11,880 nucleotides of DNA from positions 1 through 11,880 of the forward strand of contig CAYOBW010000220.1 in the NCBI GenBank assembly GCA_964402115.1. The letters are read 5' to 3'. Under the pieces are notes generated by a model, which did not search any database, was not told where the DNA came from, and saw only the letters and a list, made by a program, of their open reading frames with translations. This document shows, in pieces, positions 1-6,909 of this stretch. Position 1 is the first letter of the stretch, and each line of letters opens with the position of its first letter. The position numbers and the translations under genes were made by a program. This DNA comes from CAYOBW01 sp964402115. Lineage in GTDB: Bacteria > Verrucomicrobiota > Kiritimatiellia > UBA8416 > CAYOBW01.

Positions 1-25
1 CGGGCGCCCCGCCTGGCGGCGGGAG

Positions 26-46
26 ATCCTTCGCTGCGCTCAGGAT
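26..46. repeat. Small imperfect inverted repeat leading into the tandem repeat
   Basis: The arms ATCCT (26-30) and AGGAT (42-46) are exact inverse complements and flank TCGCTGCGCTC, which can itself form a GC/TGC/GC mini-stem. From memory, the string around CGCTGCGCTCAGGATGAC resembles a short dispersed intergenic element seen in many unrelated bacterial genomes; I could not check this. It may be a mobile or REP-like element that seeded the tandem array next to it. The folding potential is modest because a TC/TC mismatch interrupts the stem. Confidence 0.4.
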
Positions 47-118
47 GACGAGGAAAGAAGCTCAGGATGACGAGGAGGGAAGCTCGGGATGACGAGGAGG
101 GAAACTCGGGATGACGCG
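38..118. repeat. 22-bp tandem repeat, about 3.7 copies
   Basis: Units start at 38, 60, 82 and 104, with a period of exactly 22 bp. The consensus is GCTCRGGATGACGAGGAGGG followed by AA. Copies differ at a few positions (AAAGAA in the first, A to G in the CTCAGG/CTCGGG position, and A for G at the start of the fourth), and the last copy breaks off after GATGACGCG. There are no unique spacers between copies, so it is not a CRISPR array. It lies upstream of the rfbB promoter. No reading frame through it looks like a protein. It may be a length-variable minisatellite produced by slippage. Confidence 0.85.
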
Positions 119-182
119 TACTTTTCAGCGGCAGAAGTTCGAGGGATGAGATGCGTTTGCCCTGGGGGCCCCCGCGTAGGTC

Positions 183-212
183 TCGACACACCACCCCGCC
201 GCAGGGTATAAA
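183..212 (+). promoter_or_regulatory. Putative sigma70-type promoter of the rfbB operon
   Basis: TCGACA (183-188, five of six bases matching TTGACA) and TATAAA (207-212, five of six matching TATAAT) are separated by 18 bp. Transcription would start near 219-220, leaving about 20 nt of leader with a purine-rich GGGAAAGGG ending 7 nt before the ATG at 240. The stretch is also AT-richer than its surroundings. This is sequence inspection only; no conserved operator was seen. Confidence 0.5.
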
Positions 213-239
213 CCAACGTTGCACGGGAAAGGGTAACGC

Positions 240-1265
240 ATGAAGATTCTGGTAACCGGGGGCGCCGGGTTCATCGGCAGCAATTTCGTCCACCACCTGC
301 TCGCGGCGGAGCCGGAGGTCGCTGTCGTCAACCTCGATGCGCTGACCTACGCGGGCAATCTCGAGAACCTGGCGGACCTGGAGCGCAACCCGCGTCACAT
401 CTTCGTGCGCGGCGATATCGCCGAGGCGGCGGACGTCAAGGCGCTCTTCGAGGCGCACCGCTTCGACGCCGTGGTGAATTTCGCCGCCGAAAGCCACGTG
501 GACCGCAGCCTGCACGTCGGCGCGGACACCTTCATCCGCACGAACGTCAGCGGCGTCCAGGTGCTCCTCGATGCCTGCCGCGGCCATGCGGTCCCGCGCT
601 TCCTCCAGGTCTCGACCGACGAGGTGTACGGCAGCCTCGGCCCGACGGGGCAGTTCACGGAGGAAACGCCGCTGCAGCCCAACAACCCCTACGCCGCCAC
701 CAAGGCCGGGGCGGACTGCCTCGTGCGCGCCGCGCACCACTCGCACAAGCTCAACGCCGTCATCACGCGCTGCTCGAACAACTACGGCCCCTACCAGTTC
801 CCCGAAAAGCTGATCCCGCTGATGATCACCAACGCCCTCGCCGACCAGCCCCTCCCCGTCTACGGCGACGGGCTGAACGTCCGCGACTGGATCTACGTCG
901 AGGACCACGCGGCCGCGATCGCGCTCGTCCTGCGCGATGCCGCGCCCGGCAGCGTCTACAACATCGGCGGCGGGCACGACGTGCCCAACATCGACATCGT
1001 CACGGGGATTCTCGACATCCTCGGCAAGCCCCGCAGCCTGATCCGCTACGTCGCGGACCGTCCGGGCCACGACCGCCGCTACGCCATGGACGCCGCGCGC
1101 CTCCGCCACGACCTGGGCTGGGCGCCGGCCCACACCTTCGCGCAGGGGCTGGAACGTACCGTCGCCTGGTACCTGGACAACCGCCCCTGGTGGGAGCGCA
1201 TCCGCAGCGGGGCCTATCGCGGCTATTACGAGCAGATGTACGGCCAGCGCCTGCAGCCGTCATGA
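240..1265 (+). CDS. rfbB: dTDP-glucose 4,6-dehydratase (RmlB/RfbB)
   Basis: This cytoplasmic enzyme converts dTDP-D-glucose to dTDP-4-keto-6-deoxyglucose, the second step towards dTDP-L-rhamnose and other deoxysugars of surface polysaccharides. The 341-residue protein is an extended short-chain dehydrogenase. The NAD-binding GGAGFIG is at residues 7-13, followed by the family's DALTYAGN stretch (33-40). The catalytic S-T-D-E-V-Y-G is at 125-131 (Thr126, Asp127, Glu128), and the Tyr151-x3-Lys155 pair lies in NNPYAATK. NNYGPYQFPEKLIP (180-193) and RPGHDRRYA (274-282) are also typical of RmlB. Length is normal for the family. The ATG at 240 is supported by a GGGAAAGGG leader and by the Rossmann motif starting at once. 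The stop overlaps the next gene by 4 bp (ATGA). The usual partners rmlA, rmlC and rmlD are absent downstream and may lie upstream of the window or elsewhere. Confidence 0.96.
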   Translation: MKILVTGGAGFIGSNFVHHLLAAEPEVAVVNLDALTYAGNLENLADLERNPRHIFVRGDIAEAADVKALFEAHRFDAVVNFAAESHVDRSLHVGADTFIRTNVSGVQVLLDACRGHAVPRFLQVSTDEVYGSLGPTGQFTEETPLQPNNPYAATKAGADCLVRAAHHSHKLNAVITRCSNNYGPYQFPEKLIPLMITNALADQPLPVYGDGLNVRDWIYVEDHAAAIALVLRDAAPGSVYNIGGGHDVPNIDIVTGILDILGKPRSLIRYVADRPGHDRRYAMDAARLRHDLGWAPAHTFAQGLERTVAWYLDNRPWWERIRSGAYRGYYEQMYGQRLQPS

Positions 1266-1798
1266 ACGAACGCACCCTCAACCGCCGCCGGGTCTTCGAA
1301 GGCCGCCTGCTGAAGGTGGACGTCGTGGACGTCGAGCTGGACTCCGGCAAGCGCTCCGTGCGCGAGGTGGTCTGCCACCCCGGCGCGGCCGTGATCCTGG
1401 CCCGGCACCCGGACGGCCGCTTCGTCTTTGTGCGCCAGTACCGGAAGGCGGCCGAGCAGGTGCTGCTCGAGGTGGTGGCGGGCACGCTCTCGCCCGGTGA
1501 GGATCCGGACGCCTGCGCGGCCCGCGAGCTGCGCGAGGAGACCGGCTACGCCGCGGCCGAAATGCGCAAGCTGGGCGTCGCCTACCCCTGCCCCGGCTAC
1601 AGCGAGGAGCTGCTGCACTTCTACTACGCCCGCCTCGAGCCGCAGGCCGGCGCCTGCGCGCCGGACGAGGACGAGCACCTGGAGACCGTCCTGCTCACGG
1701 CCGCCGAAATCGAGCGGCTGATCGCCGCGGGTGCGCTCCGGGATGCCAAGAGCCTGGCCGCCTGGACGCTCTATCGCAGCCACGGGGCGGCGCCATGA
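1262..1798 (+). CDS. Nudix hydrolase, ADP-ribose pyrophosphatase-like
   Basis: A 178-residue protein that probably hydrolyses ADP-ribose or a related nucleoside diphosphate sugar to AMP and a sugar phosphate, using Mg2+. The Nudix box is complete at residues 74-96: Gly74, five residues, Glu80, seven residues, then Arg88-Glu89-Leu-Arg-Glu92-Glu93-Thr-Gly95-Tyr96. The context VRQYRKAAEQVLLEVVAG before it, and PGYSEELLHFYYARL (111-125) after it, are typical of the ADP-ribose pyrophosphatase (NudF/YffH-like) branch. I chose the ATG at 1262 because it overlaps the rfbB stop as ATGA and gives the normal N-terminus; the frame stays open upstream to an ATG at 1190, but that extension lies inside rfbB and looks non-native. 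Substrate choice within the family cannot be read reliably. A role in turning over nucleotide sugars beside RmlB is possible but inferred from position only. Confidence 0.92.
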   Translation: MNERTLNRRRVFEGRLLKVDVVDVELDSGKRSVREVVCHPGAAVILARHPDGRFVFVRQYRKAAEQVLLEVVAGTLSPGEDPDACAARELREETGYAAAEMRKLGVAYPCPGYSEELLHFYYARLEPQAGACAPDEDEHLETVLLTAAEIERLIAAGALRDAKSLAAWTLYRSHGAAP

Positions 1799-3318
1799 CC
1801 CCCCGGGCGCTCATCCGCCGCGCCTGGCGCTTCGTCGTGGGCGACATCTGGGAGCTCGAGCCCGAGCTGCTGCCGCCCTGGCGCGCCTTCGGCTTGAAGT
1901 TTCTCCGCGTCCTGCATCTGGTCTGCCGCGGCTTCTATGACGACCAGTGCCCGCTGCATGCCTCCGCCCTCACGTTCAGCACGCTCATGGCCATCGTGCC
2001 GATGCTTGCCATCTCGCTGACCATGGTCCGCGGCTTCGGGGGCACGGAGCTTGTCAGGACACGGCTGCACACGGCGGTCGAGCAGTGGACGCGCGGGTTC
2101 ACCCCGGTCGGGGGGGACATCACCAACGCCGTCTCCGCCCTCACCAACCCCCAGCCCCCGGCCGGAACCACGGCCTACAGCGAGGAGCACCTGCAGACCT
2201 GGCTGGTCGACCGCATCAACCACGCCGTGGACGCGGCCTTCGCCAAGATCGAGAACGTGAGCTTCGCCGCTCTCGGCAGCGTGGGGCTCGTCCTCCTGCT
2301 GTGGATGATCATCCAGGTGCTCGGCAACATGGAGCACTCCTTCAACACGGTGTGGAGCGTGACCGCGGGGCGTTCGCTCTGGCGCAAGTTCACCGACTAC
2401 ACGAGCGTCATCATCGTCACGCCCTTCCTGATCGTCGCGGCCACCACGCTGCCCGTGGCCGACCTCGCCACCCAGCACCTGAACCCGCGCGCCGCCGCCG
2501 CGGTGAGCGAACTCGTGGGCTCGGGGATGCTCGGCCAGCTGACGGCGCTGCTGATCACCACGCTCGGCTTCACGTTCGTCATCGCCTTCATGCCCAACAC
2601 GCGCGTGCGCGTTGCGCCCGCGCTGGCGGGCGGGCTGCTCGCCGCGCTCCTGTTCCTCGGCTGGCTGACGCTCTGCGCCGCCCTGCAGGTGGGCGCGGCG
2701 CGCTACGGCAAGTTCTACGGCAGTTTCGCGGTCGTCCCGATCCTGCTGGCCTGGGTTTACGTCAGCTGGGAAATCGTGCTGCTCGGCGCCGAGGTGGCCT
2801 TTGCCGTGCAGAACTGCGCGACCTACCAGATGGAGCCGACCGCCCGGCAGGCCAGCGCGCAGGCGCGGCTCCTCCTCGCCCTCAGCGTCGTCACGCAGGC
2901 GGGACGGTCGCTCCTCGGCCTCGCGCCGGCGTTCGAAACCGCGGCGTTCGCCCGCGCGCGGCGGATCCCCGTGCGGTACCTCAACGAGATCGTCGACGAG
3001 CTCGTGCAAGCCGGTTTCCTCGCGGAGCTGGCGGGCCAGGGCGGCACCTACGTGCTGCTGAAGGCCCCCGCGCAGATTACGGCGCGCGAGGTCGTGGAAA
3101 CGATCCTGCGCGCCGGCGTGCAGCCGGAGGCCCTCGGGCTCAACGCCCTCGACCGCTCCGTGGGCCGCACCGTGGCCCTGGCCGCGGCCGGCCTGGGCGA
3201 CTCCGTGGGCCGCACCAGCATCCTCGACCTGGTCAACGCCGCCGGGGACGACGAGCCCGCGGCGCTACCCGTGGCGCCCGCGGCGTCGGAAGGAAAGACC
3301 GGGCATGGCGGGCATTGA
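1795..3318 (+). CDS. YihY/virulence factor BrkB family membrane protein with C-terminal winged-helix-like domain
   Basis: This inner-membrane protein of the YihY (formerly 'RNase BN'/BrkB) family has no firmly established molecular function. About six membrane segments are visible, near residues 57-80, 157-178, 203-222, 248-267, 274-298 and 309-338. Family signatures include ASALTFSTLMAIVPMLA (56-72) and YGKFYGSFAVVPILLAWVYVSW (304-325). Between the first two segments lies a loop of roughly 75 residues. After the membrane part, residues 355-445 are soluble and resemble a winged helix: a helical stretch, IPVRYLNEIVDELVQAGFL as recognition-like helices, then GGTYVLLKAP as the wing. This makes the protein (507 residues) much longer than E. 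coli YihY (about 290). The tail from about 480 is Ala/Pro/Gly-rich and looks disordered. The start overlaps the Nudix stop by 4 bp (ATGA), and the 3' end overlaps the helicase gene by 14 bp. Confidence 0.9.
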   Translation: MTPRALIRRAWRFVVGDIWELEPELLPPWRAFGLKFLRVLHLVCRGFYDDQCPLHASALTFSTLMAIVPMLAISLTMVRGFGGTELVRTRLHTAVEQWTRGFTPVGGDITNAVSALTNPQPPAGTTAYSEEHLQTWLVDRINHAVDAAFAKIENVSFAALGSVGLVLLLWMIIQVLGNMEHSFNTVWSVTAGRSLWRKFTDYTSVIIVTPFLIVAATTLPVADLATQHLNPRAAAAVSELVGSGMLGQLTALLITTLGFTFVIAFMPNTRVRVAPALAGGLLAALLFLGWLTLCAALQVGAARYGKFYGSFAVVPILLAWVYVSWEIVLLGAEVAFAVQNCATYQMEPTARQASAQARLLLALSVVTQAGRSLLGLAPAFETAAFARARRIPVRYLNEIVDELVQAGFLAELAGQGGTYVLLKAPAQITAREVVETILRAGVQPEALGLNALDRSVGRTVALAAAGLGDSVGRTSILDLVNAAGDDEPAALPVAPAASEGKTGHGGH

Positions 3319-5266
3319 TTTCCAGGCCGACCTCAACCCCGAGCAGTTTGCCGCCGCCACGGCGCCCGACGGCCCGCTCCTCGTGCTCGCGGCCGCCGGC
3401 ACGGGGAAGACCCGCACGCTGGTCTACCGCGTCGCCTACCTGGTCGAATGCGGCATTCCGCCGGAGAACGTGCTGCTGCTCACCTTCACCAACCGCGCCG
3501 CGCGGGAGATGCTCGATCGCGCCCGCCACCTGGTCGGCCCCCACATCAGCGGCGTTTGGGGCGGCACGTTCCACCACATGGCCAACCGCATGCTCCGCCG
3601 CTTCGGCCGCGCGCTGGGCTTCCAGCCGGACTTCGCCATTCTCGACAGCGACGACCAGGAGACCGTGCTCGCCGCGTGCCTGAGGGAGCTCAAGCTCGGC
3701 GGCAAGGAGTTTCCGCGCAAGGAGGTGCTGCTCGGCCTCTTCAGCACGGCGACCAACACGGGCCGCCCGCTGGACAAGATCGTCGAGGACCGCCTCGCCG
3801 GCGCCAGGGCCTCCGCCTCGTACGAGGAGATCGAACGCGTCCGGCAAGCCTACATCGCGCGCAAGCTGAAGCTCGGCGCCATGGACTTCGACGACCTGCT
3901 CGTCAACTGCGCCCGCCTGCTCGAGGAGCACCCCGAGGCCCTGTACCACTACCGCGACCGCTTCCAGCACATCCTCGTCGACGAGTACCAGGACACCAAC
4001 ACCCTGCAGGCCCGGCTGGTGGACCAGCTCGCCTCGCGCCACCGCAACCTGCTGGTCGTCGGCGACGACTTCCAGAGCATCTACGCCTGGCGCGGCGCGA
4101 ATTTCCGCAACATCATGGATTTCCCCAAGCGCTACGCCGACGCGCGCATCTACAAGCTGGAGACCAACTACCGCAGCGTGCCGGAGATCCTCGCCGTCGC
4201 CAACGTCTGCATCGCGCACAACCCCGACCAGTTCCAGAAAACCCTGCGGGCCACGCGCGCCGCCCACCGCAAGCCGGGCATTGCCTTCCTGCGCGACGGC
4301 CACACCCAGGCGCGCTACGTCGTCGAGAACCTCCACCGGCTGCTGCGGGAAGGCTACCGCGCCTCCGAGATCGCCGTGCTGTACCGCGCCCACTTCCACG
4401 CGATGGAGCTCCAGATCGCCCTCGCCCAGGAGCACATTCCGCACGTCGTCACCTCCGGCGTGCGCTTCTTCGAGCAGGCCCACATCAAGGATGTCTGCAC
4501 GGTGATCCGGCTGCTGGAGAACCCCGGCGACGAAATGGCCTTCAAGCGCCTGCTGGCCCTCCTGCCGGGGGTCGGCGACGTCACCGCCGGCCGCCTGTGG
4601 AAGAAGCTCGACGGCCGCTGCGACCTGGCCCTGCCCGCCCACCGCGCGACGCTGGCCGAGGGGCTCAAACCCGCCGCCCGCGCGCTGTGGGAACCGCTCG
4701 CGCCGGTCTTTGCCGAGTACGCGGGGCGCCACACCGGCCGCGACGGGGCTGAGGTGCTCAGCCGCTTCGTCGAGCTGTTCTACGTGCAGCACGCGGTCGA
4801 CACGTTCGAGAACGCCCCGGCCCGCCTCGACGACGTGCAGGAACTCATCGTCCACACGGCCCAGTACGAGCACCTGGGCCAGTTCCTGGGCGACATGGCC
4901 CTGCTGACGAACATCGACGCCGTCGCCGAGTACAAGCTGGCGCAGAACGCGGACGCCGTGCACCTCAGCACCGTCCATCAGGCCAAGGGGCTCGAGTGGC
5001 GCGCGGTCATCATCCTGTGGGCCGTCAACGGCATGTTCCCCTCCGCGCGGTCGCTGACCGATGACGACACGACCGGCGGGCTGGCCGAGGAGCGGCGCCT
5101 GTTCTACGTGGCCGTGACGCGGGCGAAGGACGAGCTGCTGATCGGCGTGCCGGAGCTGCGCCGCGCGCGGGACGGCAACGTCTTCTACGTCGAACCGTCG
5201 CCCTTCGTCACCGAGATCATCGCCGACGCCCCCAACCTCGTCCGCCAGATCCGCCGCAGTTGGTGA
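3305..5266 (+). CDS. UvrD/Rep-type superfamily 1 DNA helicase
   Basis: An ATP-dependent 3'-5' DNA helicase of the UvrD/PcrA/Rep group, acting in repair, replication restart or removal of recombinase filaments. The 653-residue chain carries every SF1A motif. These are the Q-motif region LNPEQ (10-14), Walker A GTGKT (32-36), motif Ia TFTNRAAREM (60-69), motif II DEYQDTN (226-232), motif III GDDFQSIYAWRGA (253-265), motif IV-like LETNYRS, motif V VHQAKGLEW (557-565), and motif VI LFYVAVTRAKDEL (599-611). MDFDDLL, typical of subdomain 1B in this family, is also present. The protein ends shortly after motif VI, so it lacks the long C-terminal tail that carries the RNA-polymerase/UvrB-binding Tudor-like part in UvrD and PcrA. 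It is closer in length to Rep. The ATG at 3305 lies inside the end of the YihY gene (14-bp overlap), giving the conserved LNPEQ near the N-terminus and suggesting coupled translation. Confidence 0.95.
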   Translation: MAGIDFQADLNPEQFAAATAPDGPLLVLAAAGTGKTRTLVYRVAYLVECGIPPENVLLLTFTNRAAREMLDRARHLVGPHISGVWGGTFHHMANRMLRRFGRALGFQPDFAILDSDDQETVLAACLRELKLGGKEFPRKEVLLGLFSTATNTGRPLDKIVEDRLAGARASASYEEIERVRQAYIARKLKLGAMDFDDLLVNCARLLEEHPEALYHYRDRFQHILVDEYQDTNTLQARLVDQLASRHRNLLVVGDDFQSIYAWRGANFRNIMDFPKRYADARIYKLETNYRSVPEILAVANVCIAHNPDQFQKTLRATRAAHRKPGIAFLRDGHTQARYVVENLHRLLREGYRASEIAVLYRAHFHAMELQIALAQEHIPHVVTSGVRFFEQAHIKDVCTVIRLLENPGDEMAFKRLLALLPGVGDVTAGRLWKKLDGRCDLALPAHRATLAEGLKPAARALWEPLAPVFAEYAGRHTGRDGAEVLSRFVELFYVQHAVDTFENAPARLDDVQELIVHTAQYEHLGQFLGDMALLTNIDAVAEYKLAQNADAVHLSTVHQAKGLEWRAVIILWAVNGMFPSARSLTDDDTTGGLAEERRLFYVAVTRAKDELLIGVPELRRARDGNVFYVEPSPFVTEIIADAPNLVRQIRRSW

Positions 5267-5267
5267 G

Positions 5268-5282
5268 CGGGGGCGGCCCCCG
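5268..5282 (+). terminator. Weak terminator-like hairpin after the helicase gene
   Basis: C-GGGGG (5268-5273) can pair with CCCCC-G (5277-5282) around a CGG loop, directly after the helicase stop codon. No T-run follows (the next bases are GCCTTCC), so it is not a classical intrinsic terminator. It may only mark the operon end or stabilise the mRNA 3' end. Confidence 0.25.
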
Positions 5283-5313
5283 GCCTTCCACCTCAACCTC
5301 CGGCGCTCGCATA

Positions 5314-5342
5314 TTGCCAGCGGGCGTCTTTGCCTCTATATT
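5314..5342 (+). promoter_or_regulatory. Strong sigma70-like promoter for the sulfatase, with almost no leader
   Basis: TTGCCA (5314-5319, five of six matching TTGACA) and TATATT (5337-5342, five of six matching TATAAT) are separated by exactly 17 bp. Transcription is expected about 7 nt after the -10 box, which falls on or one base before the A of the ATG at 5350. No Shine-Dalgarno sequence lies between them. The sulfatase would therefore be an independent transcription unit with a leaderless mRNA, unless initiation is internal. The promoter sits in an 83-bp gap that is AT-richer than its surroundings. Confidence 0.6.
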
Positions 5343-5349
5343 CGCCGGC

Positions 5350-6843
5350 ATGCTTAAACACAGTCTGTCTTCCGCCGCGCTTACCCTCGGCCTGGCCGTC
5401 GCGGCCGCCCGGGCCGCCTCTGGCCTGCCGGACACGAGCCGGATGAACATCCTCTTCGTCAACATTGAGGACTGCAACGCTGCCGCCCTCGGCTGCTACG
5501 GCAACCCGATCTGCCGGACGCCCAACCTGGACCGGCTCTGCGCCAGCGGCGTGCGCTTCGACGCCGCCTACGTGCAGGCCATCTCCTGCAACCCGTCGCG
5601 CAGCAGCTTCCTCACGGGCCTGCGGCCGCGCACCACCGGCATCACCTCCAACGGCCACGTCATGGACGAGCACCTGCCTCCGGGCACGCTCACGCTGCCC
5701 GAGATCCTCAAGGCCGGCGGGTTCCATCTCACGGACATCGGCAAGCTCTTCCATAAGCTCGAGTACGCCGAGAAGCGCTACGCGGCCTTCGATCGCCTGG
5801 AGTTCTATCAGAAGCCCGCCGGCTGGAGCGGGCCGAAGCCGCTGCTCGCGTTTCCCCCCGTGAAGAACCCGAACCGCGATCCGGCGCCGCAGGACGAGAA
5901 GAGCCGGGAATACCGCGAGTGGAAGGCGCGCCACTCCGACCGCTACGGCGACTCGGGGCTCGCCTACGAGGAGCACGGCGACTACCGCATGGCGGCGACC
6001 GCTGTCGCGGCCCTCAGGGACTACGCCAGAACCGGCCAGCGCTTCTTCCTCTCGGTGTCGCAGTCACGGCCCCACACGCCGCTGATCGCCGCCAAGCGGT
6101 TCCTCGACCTGTACGATCCGGCCAGGATCCCGGAGCCCGCCGCGCCGGCCTCGTCGCTCAAGAACTTCCCCTACATGAAGCGCGCCACCGGCGGCAACCC
6201 CGATATCTTCATGAAGGCGCAGCCCGCGCCGCAGCAGGCGCGCGAGGCCATCGCCGCCTACTACGCCTGCTGCACCATGGTCGACGCGAACATCGGCCTG
6301 ATGCTCGACGCCCTGGACGAGACCGGGCTCGCGAAGCATACGATCGTCGTCTTCCTCGGCGACCACGGCTTCCACCTCGGCGACCACGGCTTCTGGTCCA
6401 AGTACTCGATGCTGGCGCCGACGCACCGCGCGCCGCTGATCATCCGCGTGCCCGGCGCAGCCGGCAACGGCAAGCCCTGCCCCGGCATCGTCGAGTTCGT
6501 CGACTTCGTGCCCACGCTCTGCGCGCTGGCGGGCCTGCAGGCGCCGGCCAGCCAGGAGGGGCTCAGCTTCGCGCCGCTCTTCGCCGACCCCGCGCGGCCG
6601 TGGAAAAAGGCCGCCTTCATCAGCGAGGGCGACACCGAGGACGGCGACGGCGTGCGCACCCCGCGCTTCAGCTACCTCGCGTTCAAGAAGGGCGAGATGC
6701 CCGCCGCGCTCTTCGACCTGGCGAAGGACCCGTGGGAGACCGTCAACGTGATCGACGACCCCGCCTACGCCGCCGCGCGCGCCGAGATGGCCGCGCTGCT
6801 CAAGGCCGGCTGGCGCGCCGCGCTGCCGGAGGGCCTCCGCTGA
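5350..6843 (+). CDS. Exported type I sulfatase, iduronate-2-sulfatase-like
   Basis: A formylglycine-dependent sulfatase that removes sulfate esters from a sugar, probably a sulfated glycan, outside the cytoplasm. The 497-residue precursor has a signal peptide: basic start MLKHSL, hydrophobic core to about residue 20, and likely cleavage after Ala22 or Ala23. The active-site Cys80-Asn-Pro-Ser-Arg84 followed by SSFLTGLRPRTTGI is the maturation signal for formylglycine. Other expected active-site positions are Lys132 (GKLFHK), His242 (RPHTP), Asp338-His339 (GDHGFHLGDHGFWSKYS) and Lys351. The last group is typical of the iduronate-2-sulfatase branch common in planctomycetes and verrucomicrobia. 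At the first metal site the usual Asp-Asp pair reads Glu40-Asp41. The frame stays open to an ATG at 5260, but that start lies in the helicase end and would bury the signal peptide, so 5350 is preferred. The substrate is unknown. No formylglycine-generating enzyme is in the window. Confidence 0.93.
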   Translation: MLKHSLSSAALTLGLAVAAARAASGLPDTSRMNILFVNIEDCNAAALGCYGNPICRTPNLDRLCASGVRFDAAYVQAISCNPSRSSFLTGLRPRTTGITSNGHVMDEHLPPGTLTLPEILKAGGFHLTDIGKLFHKLEYAEKRYAAFDRLEFYQKPAGWSGPKPLLAFPPVKNPNRDPAPQDEKSREYREWKARHSDRYGDSGLAYEEHGDYRMAATAVAALRDYARTGQRFFLSVSQSRPHTPLIAAKRFLDLYDPARIPEPAAPASSLKNFPYMKRATGGNPDIFMKAQPAPQQAREAIAAYYACCTMVDANIGLMLDALDETGLAKHTIVVFLGDHGFHLGDHGFWSKYSMLAPTHRAPLIIRVPGAAGNGKPCPGIVEFVDFVPTLCALAGLQAPASQEGLSFAPLFADPARPWKKAAFISEGDTEDGDGVRTPRFSYLAFKKGEMPAALFDLAKDPWETVNVIDDPAYAAARAEMAALLKAGWRAALPEGLR

Positions 6844-6909
6844 GGCGAGCCGGCCAGGGGCTTCCTCGCCGAATGCGTGCGCGTGCCGCGCGCCCAGGTG
6901 GTGGGCTTC

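Noticed and set aside
8..20. Possible terminator stem (CCGCC/GGCGG) of a gene upstream of the window
   Set aside because: The loop would be one base, no T-run follows, and no upstream coding end is visible.
38..118. CRISPR-like array
   Set aside because: The copies abut directly with a 22-bp period and contain no unique spacers, and no cas gene is nearby.
1190..1261. Upstream start adding 24 residues to the Nudix hydrolase
   Set aside because: The extension is out-of-frame rfbB sequence with Arg/Pro/Ala-rich composition. The ATG at 1262 forms the standard ATGA coupling and gives the family N-terminus.
1771..3009. Antisense open frame across the YihY gene (412 codons)
   Set aside because: Composition is typical of a GC-rich shadow (Glu/Arg/Gly/His-rich), and the sense strand has clear membrane segments and family motifs.
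1947..3683. Long plus-strand frame (578 codons) overlapping the YihY and helicase genes
   Set aside because: It is Arg/Ala/Pro/His-rich, spans the boundary of two real genes out of frame, and has no domain signature; a shadow frame.
3233..5296. Long open frame (687 codons) antisense to the helicase
   Set aside because: It is a consequence of the high GC content, where C/G in third positions suppresses stops on the opposite strand. The product is low-complexity (Val/Glu/Gly/Arg-rich) with no recognisable domain, while the plus strand encodes a motif-complete helicase.
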